6,774 nucleotides of DNA from Candidatus Woesebacteria bacterium (GCA_017993865.1 JAGOLU010000048.1:1-6774), one strand, 5' to 3'. Positions 1 to 6,208 are shown, counted from the stretch's first letter. Translations and numbers: made by a program. The notes: generated by a model from the sequence alone, not told the origin.

Positions 1-35
1 TAGTATGTACTCATTAAACCTAAGCAATTTTGGGT

Positions 36-1403
36 ATGTATTCTGATTTATTCCTTCAACCGCAACGGAAAATAGCCTTTCCAAGGGTGTTTGTTGTCGC
101 TGTAGTTGCGCTTTTCGGACTCATGGTAGGGCAAGTATTTTTTTGGTACGCGAGCGTGCCTAGTCAGGCTTCTTCTGCAAGACTAGTTCAGGAGACCCCT
201 GTAAATATAACTGATGTCGAGGCAACAATATTCTTTGAGACGAATGAACCTGTAGGAGCATCGATCTTATACGGCGAAACCCCCCAAAAGCTCAACATCC
301 CCGCATTTCGGTCGGGTGATAAGCCGGGGAAGTATGCAAAATCAAAATATCACCTCATATCTCTCTCGGGGCTTCAGCCTCAAACAGAGTATTACTACAA
401 AATACTCGCCGACGACAAACTCCTCACACTCGACGAAGCAGAGGCATTCTCCTTCACCACTGACAGCCAAAGAAGTTTAGCTTTGGGCGGGAGACAACCT
501 CTGTACGGCAAAGTGGTAACGCCCGATGGAGCTGGGCTCGGAAACGTCTATGTTATTGTGCATATTCCTGGGATCGACAAAAAACCAACATTTTCCGCAG
601 TGAGCAAAGATTCGGGAGAATGGCTCATTACCGTCCCAACAACTCTGCGAGGAGCAGACCCCATTTCCATTGACTTCATTCATGAGAACTATCCTCGTTC
701 GCGTGTAGTGTCTGTAGTAGAGAAATCTGCACCAACGCCCCAAAGCATTGTGATTGGGCAAGACTACACGTTCACCTCGGAATCGAGCAATGTCCTACCA
801 GCATCGACGAAACGATCACAAGATCCTTCATATACCATTTCTTTGCTATATCCTACAAGAGACGCGGTAATCCCCAACACTCGACCTCTTTTCAAGGGAT
901 TCGGTATTCCGAAGACCACGGTGATAGTGAGAGTAAGCTCAAAACCTCAATATGAGGGTAGCGCCGTAATTAACGATAAGGGAACATGGTTGGTTGAGGC
1001 TTCCCGGCCATTTGCACCGGGAAGTTATGTGGTTTCAGTTGATCTGGTAGACAACTTAGGACAACCAAGAACCATCACTCGCTCTTTCGTGATCGCAAAG
1101 AGTGGAGAGCAGGTACTTGGGGAGTCTGTGATATCTACCCCGTCGGGCACATTAACTCCAACCAGCATACTCTCTGTTACACAAACGCCAACTCAGCCTG
1201 TTGTGGTTACGTCAACCCCCGCACCTACAGGCGTGGTATATATTACCGCGACACCTAACCCAACCATATTAAATTCCATAACGCCCACTGAGCTCGAAAA
1301 ATCGGGAGGAGAGATACCATTATCTTGGATAGTATTTGGGAGTTTGTTCCTCTCTGGAGGGATAGTAATGATCCGATTCTATCCTAGCTCTATTGAGCAC
1401 TGA
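36..1403 (+). CDS. Membrane-anchored Fn3/Ig-like surface protein with Pro/Thr-rich stalk
   Basis: Predicted 455-residue envelope protein with no catalytic motif. Visible in order: a short basic N-terminus (R11, K12, R17), a membrane segment at about 18-39, a fibronectin-III-like sandwich at about 53-142 (ending SGLQPQTEYYYKI then FSFTT, like the N-terminal domain of purple acid phosphatases), a carboxypeptidase-regulatory-like beta domain at about 156-245 (YGKVVTPDGAGLGNVYV), a bacterial Ig-like domain at about 267-353 (GTWLVEASRPFAPGSYVVSV), a Pro/Thr/Ser linker at about 365-420, and a second membrane segment at about 428-447. With both ends cytoplasmic, the middle would form an extracellular loop of beta domains. 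There is no LPXTG sorting signal and no cysteine. An adhesion or scaffold role is inference only. I chose ATG at 36; a TTG at 30 would add two residues, and an in-frame stop at 21-23 limits the start. There is no Shine-Dalgarno. The stop is TGA, and the 3' end overlaps the convergent LCP gene by 14 bp. Confidence 0.85.
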   Translation: MYSDLFLQPQRKIAFPRVFVVAVVALFGLMVGQVFFWYASVPSQASSARLVQETPVNITDVEATIFFETNEPVGASILYGETPQKLNIPAFRSGDKPGKYAKSKYHLISLSGLQPQTEYYYKILADDKLLTLDEAEAFSFTTDSQRSLALGGRQPLYGKVVTPDGAGLGNVYVIVHIPGIDKKPTFSAVSKDSGEWLITVPTTLRGADPISIDFIHENYPRSRVVSVVEKSAPTPQSIVIGQDYTFTSESSNVLPASTKRSQDPSYTISLLYPTRDAVIPNTRPLFKGFGIPKTTVIVRVSSKPQYEGSAVINDKGTWLVEASRPFAPGSYVVSVDLVDNLGQPRTITRSFVIAKSGEQVLGESVISTPSGTLTPTSILSVTQTPTQPVVVTSTPAPTGVVYITATPNPTILNSITPTELEKSGGEIPLSWIVFGSLFLSGGIVMIRFYPSSIEH

Positions 1404-2403
1404 GTTTCTTGTTGATGAGCGTTTGTAGCTTGTCAAAATCGCCTCTGCTTGGAACAAGCACATATCTATTCTCGTACTCGTTCAGGGGCGGAACTTCAAA
1501 TACATCCTCATCTAGTGTATTTGAGACCACACTAACTTTGTCACCACTCAGCATGAGCGTTCTACCGATGGCAAGCGCATCTTTATTAGTGATATCCCGC
1601 TTCACCTTTTGGTGTGCAAATGCAAGCACTTTTGAGATAGTGTCAAAGTCACGTTTATGCACCAATTCGATAAGTTTAGAACGAATTGCACCAATGACCA
1701 TTTGTTGTCGCTTACTCCTTGCAAAGTCAGAACCTTCATTTCCCGATGCATGACGTGATCGCACGAATTTAAGAGCTATGTCACCATTCAGTTTTTGATC
1801 TCCCGCACGAAAAACGAGCGTCTCATATCGACATGAATATTCTGGGTCATAAGGGACACAATCAGCGTTCTCAAACCCGTCCTTCGGGAACTCAGAATCA
1901 ACAAAACCAGCATTGATATGCACCTGTATCCCCCCTATAAGGTCAATGAGTTGCGTGAAATCGTTAAAATCAATCACCACCACATAATCGATCTGATTCT
2001 GGAGTAAGGCGTTAAATTTTTCTTTTACATAAGAAAATGGACTCTCTTCATCCTGTTGCAGTGCGTAGGTATAGATTGAGTTCACTTTATCTTTACTCTC
2101 TGGATCCCAAAGATCACGCGGAATCCCCAGAGTTCTAACCGAATTTTCGCCCGGTGTATATCGGATGAGGGTTATGCTATCGGTAAGGTCAGGACCTTCA
2201 TGATCCTTACCGCCTATTCCAAGCAGAAGAACAGTGATAGCGTCATCTGAAAGCATACTTGTGGGTAAAGGAGAGAACATATCGCTTAGGTGAACATCAA
2301 ATGATCGTGCAAGCATACTGGCTTTATTCAGTAACACCGCAGAAAGAATGGCAAACAATGTAATACCATATAGCAGTATGAGACGGAGCTTATGCCAGTT
2401 CAT
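1390..2403 (-). CDS. LytR-CpsA-Psr (LCP) family cell-envelope glycopolymer transferase
   Basis: LCP enzymes sit in the cytoplasmic membrane and transfer polyprenyl-phosphate-linked glycopolymers (teichoic acid, capsule or similar) to the cell wall. The 337-residue protein has an N-terminal membrane anchor at about 6-25, then a typical LCP domain at about 55-240. Family signatures are LLLGIGG (59-65), LTDSITLI (73-80, metal/pyrophosphate Asp75), GIPRDLW (93-99, Arg96 and Asp97), KVNSIY (106-111), FVRSRH (213-218) and SDFARSKRQQ (225-234, basic residues that bind the lipid phosphates). About 100 residues follow with no second recognised domain. Two cysteines (182, 191) lie in a loop before the YETLVFRAG strand and could form an extracytoplasmic disulfide. 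I chose ATG at 2403; an upstream TTG at 2448 would add 15 residues deep inside tpiA. The start overlaps the tpiA stop by 14 bp with no Shine-Dalgarno, which suggests co-transcription and translational coupling. The acceptor polymer cannot be told from sequence. Confidence 0.92.
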   Translation of the reverse strand: MNWHKLRLILLYGITLFAILSAVLLNKASMLARSFDVHLSDMFSPLPTSMLSDDAITVLLLGIGGKDHEGPDLTDSITLIRYTPGENSVRTLGIPRDLWDPESKDKVNSIYTYALQQDEESPFSYVKEKFNALLQNQIDYVVVIDFNDFTQLIDLIGGIQVHINAGFVDSEFPKDGFENADCVPYDPEYSCRYETLVFRAGDQKLNGDIALKFVRSRHASGNEGSDFARSKRQQMVIGAIRSKLIELVHKRDFDTISKVLAFAHQKVKRDITNKDALAIGRTLMLSGDKVSVVSNTLDEDVFEVPPLNEYENRYVLVPSRGDFDKLQTLINKKLSAQ

Positions 2404-3067
2404 AAGATGCACAAGTATTGGTGAGCGCGGCAAAATCTGAGCAATCAAGGCTTGCGGTGCCGACCAAGAACCCGTCGCATATCCGTGGTGTGAGGTACTC
2501 GCCGCAGTTGTCTGCGTTCACGCTCCCTCCGTAGATAAACGATTCTGGTTGGTGGGAGAGAGAGCTCTTGAATAAAGCAACATTTTGCGCAGATGCGTTG
2601 TCTCCACTTCCGATCGCTTCGATTGGTTCGTACGAAATAATCTTTGCATCAGGGATACATTGCTCTCGTTTGGTGACACAAAGTATAGGGGCGATCTTGT
2701 GTGCCAAGGCTTGTTGATATTTTTGGTGAACAATCTCTGCAGTATCGCCGCGTTTTCGCTCTTCTACATGACCGACTATTACGGCATCTGCCATGCCAAC
2801 GAGACTTGATGCATTGATGAGCCCAGTATGAGCACCTTCCTCAACGGGAGAGACATCTTGTGCGCCAACACTGACACCAGGCGTATCAATGCAGAGTGTG
2901 TGTAAGGGGTAAATGAGAGGCGCGGGAGGAAATATCACAATTTCAAGTTCCCCAGACTCAAGGAGCTTATTGCTCGTCGGAGAGAGTTGTTCTTTCAGCG
3001 TATAAAACCATGATCGGGTACTTGATAGGCCTTTATTCGATTTCCAGTTTGCGTAGAGTGAAAACAT
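2390..3067 (-). CDS. tpiA: Triosephosphate isomerase, compact form
   Basis: Cytosolic glycolytic/gluconeogenic enzyme interconverting dihydroxyacetone phosphate and glyceraldehyde 3-phosphate. Family signatures: ANWKSN (6-11, substrate-binding Asn7 and Lys9), GAQDVSPVEEGAHTG (68-82), VIVGHVEER (96-104, electrophile His100), YEPIEAIGSG (146-155, catalytic base Glu147 and start of loop 6), YGGSVN (179-184, phosphate loop) and DGFLVGTASL (198-207). At 225 residues it is shorter than the usual ~250 of bacteria. His100 and Glu147 are only 47 residues apart, against about 70 in classical TIMs. Other oddities are Val in place of Ser in GHSERR, Glu in place of Trp in YEPVWAIG, and seven cysteines (59, 130, 137, 188, 197, 209, 219). 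I chose ATG at 3067 because it puts ANWK at the usual distance from the N-terminus; the in-frame ATG at 3124 adds 19 hydrophobic residues and lies in a TATAAT box. It is first in a pair with the LCP gene. No Shine-Dalgarno is visible: the start is preceded by a pyrimidine-rich tract. Confidence 0.93.
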   Translation of the reverse strand: MFSLYANWKSNKGLSSTRSWFYTLKEQLSPTSNKLLESGELEIVIFPPAPLIYPLHTLCIDTPGVSVGAQDVSPVEEGAHTGLINASSLVGMADAVIVGHVEERKRGDTAEIVHQKYQQALAHKIAPILCVTKREQCIPDAKIISYEPIEAIGSGDNASAQNVALFKSSLSHQPESFIYGGSVNADNCGEYLTPRICDGFLVGTASLDCSDFAALTNTCASYELA

Positions 3068-3134
3068 AGGATAAGGAGAAGGGGGTAAAATCAAACAAAT
3101 AAAGAACAATCCTTCTGTTACCATTATACCGAAT
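3068..3134. promoter_or_regulatory. Divergent intergenic region with TATAAT -10-like box for tpiA
   Basis: This 67-bp gap separates the divergent tpiA and helicase starts and must hold promoters for both unless transcription enters from farther away. On the minus strand, 3128-3123 reads TATAAT, a perfect -10 hexamer; transcription would begin near 3116 and give a leader of about 49 nt before the tpiA ATG. No good -35 is seen at 16-18 bp. On the plus strand the best candidates are TAAAAT (3086-3091) and the weak CATTAT (3122-3127), the latter placed for a leaderless helicase message. AT-rich DNA gives such hexamers by chance, so the minus-strand box is plausible and the plus-strand ones are weak. 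Confidence 0.35.
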
Positions 3135-5003
3135 ATGCAATCTATACATAACGCAGATTTAAACTCCCAGCAAATGGAGGCGGTTAACTACAGTGGAGGC
3201 CCCTCTATCATTTTGGCGGGTGCGGGATCTGGTAAAACCCGAGTTCTCATCCAAAAAGTTATTCATCTGGTCGTTGATCTCCATGTCCCTCCTGAAGAGA
3301 TTCTGATGATTACCTTTACGAACAAAGCTGCGGGCGAGATGAAGGAGCGCATAGCGAAAAAGCTTGGATTCCCTTCGACAAAACAGCGCGGGGCACGAGG
3401 AGGGCTTGGTTTTGTGGGGACATTCCATTCTTTTTGCGCCAAAATTCTTCGCACCCACGGGGCGCATATCGGTCTTCGAAAAGATTACGTCATTTATACG
3501 GACAAAGATCAGCAAGATCTTCTGAAACAAATATTGAAAAAGGTGAATGCCGGGCGAATGACCGCGTCATATTTTTCTAACAAAATATCTGAGGCAAAAA
3601 ATCAACTCATTGCACCAGATGAGTTTCTGAAAACATTTTCCTACTACAAATCGGCTCAGGTGGCGGAGGTGTATCAGGCATACCAATCTCAACTGACACA
3701 ATATCATGCGGTTGACTTCGACGATCTTATTATGCTTGCGGTTCGACTTCTACGGACCGAAGGCTCGATCTTGGCGCAGTACCAAACGCAGTACACTCAT
3801 GTAATGATTGATGAATTTCAGGACACGAATATTGCTCAATATGCACTTGCTAAACTTCTGTCACCATCAGACAAAGATATTACTGTCGTGGGTGATTTTT
3901 CACAGGCAATATATAGTTGGCGCGGTGCAGATATTCGCAACCTCGAACGTTTTTCGGAAGATTATCCTACGGCAAAAGTGTTCTATCTTGAGCAAAACTA
4001 TCGATCAAGTCAGCAGATCCTGGATTATGCATACTCGAAAATTATCGAGAACCAAACTCACCCAATATTAAAACTATTCACCCACGCCGAACTCGGTAAT
4101 GGAGTAACAGAGTTTGAGGCTGAAAACGAGGAACATGAGGCTCTCTATATTGGGAAAAACATTGCAGAAAACCTCGACGAACTGCCCATGAGCACTGAGG
4201 ATCCTTATTCTGCATTCGCAGTGCTCTATCGGACCAATGCCCAAAGCCGGATTCTGGAGGAAGTATTTTTGAAATATGGGATACCCTATACCTTGGTAGG
4301 AGGAACACGATTTTATGACAGAAAAGAAGTTCGAGATGTGATTGCGTATCTTCGTCTCATTATTGAACCAAACGATCCGGTAGCGGTGGAGCGAATATTT
4401 AAGCTTGGTAAACGTCGGTTCCAGAGCTTTATCACTGCTCTCCCTGATTTGCAACAGCACGCGGTGCACACTCCTCCAGAAACAATTTTGGAACTTACTC
4501 TCGCAAAGACCAATTATCTCGAAACATTTAATCGTGAAGATCCAGAGGACTATGCGCGCATTGAAAATATTCGAGAGCTCAAAAATGTTGCTGCTACCCA
4601 AGGCACGCTCACTGAATTCTTTGAGCAAATTGCGCTTATAGAAAACGAGTACAGCGTGGGGGAGCGGTCAAAAAATAAGGGGAAGGGCGTGCGACTAATG
4701 TCTCTCCACGCATCAAAAGGGCTCGAATTCGACACCGTATTCATCACCGGTCTGGAGGACGGACTTCTTCCACATGTTCGTAGTCTGGAGGATTCGTATG
4801 CGATTGAGGAGGAAAGGAGGTTGTTTTATGTAGGGATAACGCGTGCGCGCAAGAAGCTCTATGTTACGTGGGCGAAACGAAGAGGTATATATGGGAGAAG
4901 TGCATATGGTACTAAATCACGCTTTATTGTGAGCGAAAAAGACCTCACTCCGTACGACCCAGACCCATCGGTAACTTCATCTGGTGATGATTGGGAATGG
5001 TAG
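3135..5003 (+). CDS. UvrD/PcrA-type superfamily 1A DNA helicase, short form
   Basis: ATP-dependent 3'-to-5' DNA helicase of the UvrD/PcrA/Rep group, acting in excision repair and clearing of replication blocks. SF1A motifs are intact: Q motif LNSQQMEAV (9-17), Walker A AGAGSGKT (28-35), Ia TFTNKAAGEM (60-69), GTFHSF (95-100), Walker B IDEFQD (225-230), III VVGDFSQAIYSWRGA (251-265, Gln257 and Arg263), IV EQNYRSS (286-292), V LMSLHASKGLEF (521-532) and VI FYVGITRARKK (564-574). At 622 residues it is about 100 shorter than E. coli UvrD or B. subtilis PcrA. The C-terminal Tudor-like/RNA-polymerase-binding region is absent, replaced by a short acidic tail ending DDWEW. The 2B subdomain (about 415-515) is some 45-50 residues shorter and reads KLGKRRFQSF where UvrD/PcrA have the GIG duplex-contact motif. 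The ATG at 3135 starts directly before the Q motif; no ATG, GTG or TTG lies in frame between the stop at 3072-3074 and it. There is no Shine-Dalgarno. The choice between UvrD, PcrA and Rep is open. Confidence 0.94.
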   Translation: MQSIHNADLNSQQMEAVNYSGGPSIILAGAGSGKTRVLIQKVIHLVVDLHVPPEEILMITFTNKAAGEMKERIAKKLGFPSTKQRGARGGLGFVGTFHSFCAKILRTHGAHIGLRKDYVIYTDKDQQDLLKQILKKVNAGRMTASYFSNKISEAKNQLIAPDEFLKTFSYYKSAQVAEVYQAYQSQLTQYHAVDFDDLIMLAVRLLRTEGSILAQYQTQYTHVMIDEFQDTNIAQYALAKLLSPSDKDITVVGDFSQAIYSWRGADIRNLERFSEDYPTAKVFYLEQNYRSSQQILDYAYSKIIENQTHPILKLFTHAELGNGVTEFEAENEEHEALYIGKNIAENLDELPMSTEDPYSAFAVLYRTNAQSRILEEVFLKYGIPYTLVGGTRFYDRKEVRDVIAYLRLIIEPNDPVAVERIFKLGKRRFQSFITALPDLQQHAVHTPPETILELTLAKTNYLETFNREDPEDYARIENIRELKNVAATQGTLTEFFEQIALIENEYSVGERSKNKGKGVRLMSLHASKGLEFDTVFITGLEDGLLPHVRSLEDSYAIEEERRLFYVGITRARKKLYVTWAKRRGIYGRSAYGTKSRFIVSEKDLTPYDPDPSVTSSGDDWEW

Positions 5004-5008
5004 GATTG

Positions 5009-5017
5009 TGCTACAAT
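5009..5017 (+). promoter_or_regulatory. Extended -10-like element upstream of acyltransferase
   Basis: TGCTACAAT fits the extended -10 consensus TGnTATAAT with one mismatch. The final T lies 7 nt before the ATG at 5025, so transcription would start at or next to the start codon and give a leaderless or nearly leaderless mRNA. It sits in the 21-bp gap after the helicase stop and would let the acyltransferase be expressed independently of the helicase. No -35 was identified, which extended -10 promoters can lack. Sequence match only. Confidence 0.4.
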
Positions 5018-5024
5018 ACATGGT

Positions 5025-5588
5025 ATGTCTACTTCCGATAGAATAGTTCGTCGTCTTCGCACTGTGTGGCTCGAGCTCATTGTGTGGAAAGCACATCTTA
5101 TCGGCTGTCTTGTGCCCTCTCATACGATTCGCAGAGCATTTTACCGCTTGGTGGGGATGAGCATTGGTGCAGGATCGAGCATCCACATGAAACTCACTCT
5201 CTATAATCCTGCAGGAATTAGTATAGGCGAGGACACCATTGTGGGCGAGAAGTGCACGTTTGATGGACGGGCGAACCTTACGATTGGCAATCATGTTGAC
5301 ATCGCTTCGGAAGTGATGATCTACAATAGTGAACACGACATAAACGATCCTCAATTTGGTGCTATTGTCGCACCCGTGAAGATTGAAGACTACGTGTTTA
5401 TTGGGCCGCGCGCAATCATTTTGCCAGGAGTTACTGTTGGCAGAGGCGCGGCAGTTGGGGCGGGAGCGGTAGTGACGAAAAATGTTGAACCAAACTCTAT
5501 CGTAGGCGGGGTCCCCGCAAAGGTCATCGGAGAGCGAAAGCTCAAAGAGTATTCGTATAAGCTAGGACGGGCGGCATGGTTTAGATAA
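5025..5588 (+). CDS. Left-handed beta-helix (hexapeptide-repeat) O-acyltransferase
   Basis: Predicted acyl-CoA-dependent O-acetyltransferase of the maltose/galactoside/NodL and polysaccharide-acetyltransferase group, normally a trimer. The 187-residue protein begins with a basic amphipathic stretch (about 6-43, rich in Arg and large hydrophobics) that may lie against the membrane. Imperfect [LIV]-G-x-x hexapeptide coils follow at about 46-98, then a loop with NSEHDI (101-106; His104 is the expected catalytic His, matching the HD in WcaF/NodL-like enzymes), more coils at 118-160, and the family's closing signature NSIVGGVPAKVIGER (157-171), which contributes to acetyl-CoA binding. The likely acceptor is a sugar hydroxyl on a surface glycan or its precursor, but no glycosyltransferase lies nearby to name it. 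It lies 21 bp after the helicase on the same strand and may also have its own promoter. There is no Shine-Dalgarno. The stop TAA at 5586-5588 abuts the convergent hydrolase stop. Confidence 0.9.
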   Translation: MSTSDRIVRRLRTVWLELIVWKAHLIGCLVPSHTIRRAFYRLVGMSIGAGSSIHMKLTLYNPAGISIGEDTIVGEKCTFDGRANLTIGNHVDIASEVMIYNSEHDINDPQFGAIVAPVKIEDYVFIGPRAIILPGVTVGRGAAVGAGAVVTKNVEPNSIVGGVPAKVIGERKLKEYSYKLGRAAWFR

Positions 5589-6182
5589 TTATTCCTCCTG
5601 AATACACTCCACTATACTTCTCGAGAACATGGTAATCGCAGAAACAATGCTCATAATATGCTCAATAGTCGGTAGACGTACATTCTTTGCGCCTGGCACC
5701 GTGACTGTTGATGGAGGCACGAGCTCATCAAACAGTGGGCGGAAGGTCAGGATTTTCCTACAATCTTCATTGGTGAACTTCGCAACATGCTCTTCGCATG
5801 CCAGAACTGAATCGTAAAAAGAACGGCTTGTTCGCGCGGCCTTTCCTAAGGTAGGTTGCGCTCCATCACCTCTGCGCAGTCGCCCACACACATTAATCAC
5901 CCTGTGCACCTTGTCCTTCCGTAGCACAAATGCATTGATAGCAGCGCTCCCGCCTGCACTCGTACCAAGAAGACTCACTCGATAGCCTTCTGCGTGATGG
6001 GTATCGATCAGAGCAGTAATGCCCTCGAGCTTTGGACTGAGCTCTTGTTCTGGTCCCTGCCATGCCATGCACTGAACGATGGTTTTTATGCCATAGTCCT
6101 TCTCCCAGTTGCGCACGGCAAATCTGAGCAAGGATGTTCGATCGCCAAGACCAGGGATGATGATAAGAAGATGGTTGATAAT
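5589..6182 (-). CDS. Small alpha/beta-hydrolase-fold protein with non-standard start
   Basis: Predicted cytosolic serine hydrolase of unknown substrate. Numbering from the ATT at 6182 gives 197 residues. The first strand and oxyanion-hole turn read HLLIIIPGLGD (4-14), the nucleophile elbow is LLGTSAGGSA (71-80, Ser75 in GxSxG), the acid candidates are Asp152/Glu153 in LFDELVPP, and the catalytic His is His175 in IEHIMS. Triad order and spacing fit the fold, although at under 200 residues any lid must be small. The first ATG/GTG/TTG in frame is the TTG at 6131, which would remove PGLGD and strand 1, so I extended to the ATT at 6182-6180 (product MINHLLIIIPGLGD). An in-frame TAA at 6191-6189 prevents further extension. 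Either the gene uses a rare ATT start, or its start codon has been lost (mutation or sequencing error). It lies downstream of the VanW gene on the same strand with an 83-bp gap. The coding region is well supported; the 5' end is not. Confidence 0.75.
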   Translation of the reverse strand: MINHLLIIIPGLGDRTSLLRFAVRNWEKDYGIKTIVQCMAWQGPEQELSPKLEGITALIDTHHAEGYRVSLLGTSAGGSAAINAFVLRKDKVHRVINVCGRLRRGDGAQPTLGKAARTSRSFYDSVLACEEHVAKFTNEDCRKILTFRPLFDELVPPSTVTVPGAKNVRLPTIEHIMSIVSAITMFSRSIVECIQEE

Positions 6183-6208
6183 GAACGATTAGCAATGAAT
6201 AATGTGTA
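6174..6208. repeat. Degenerate 7-nt tandem repeat, about five units
   Basis: Read on the plus strand as consecutive heptamers: GTTGATA, ATGAACG, ATTAGCA, ATGAATA, ATGTGTA. The shared pattern is roughly ATgAatA, with A in the fourth position in three of five units. It overlaps the proposed start of the hydrolase and contains the TAA that closes that frame upstream. The remainder of the 6183-6265 gap holds a GC-rich stretch just past the VanW stop without a clear stem or T-run, and no convincing promoter. Heptameric repeats of this look occur in intergenic DNA of some bacteria, but with five diverged units chance is a real alternative. Confidence 0.35.

Noticed and set aside
477..761. 94-codon minus-strand open frame inside the surface-protein gene.
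   Set aside because: Its product has no recognisable domain and it lies fully opposite a well-supported gene; it is a shadow frame.
3077..3116. Possible leader hairpin before tpiA: AGAAGG (3116-3111) can pair with CCTTCT (3082-3077) on the minus strand.
   Set aside because: Only 6 bp across a 28-nt loop; purine and pyrimidine tracts pair this way by chance and no conserved riboswitch or leader fold is recognisable.
4074..4628. 184-codon minus-strand open frame inside the helicase gene.
   Set aside because: It is antisense to conserved helicase motifs; its Phe/Ser/Ile-rich product matches no family and looks like reverse-strand bias.
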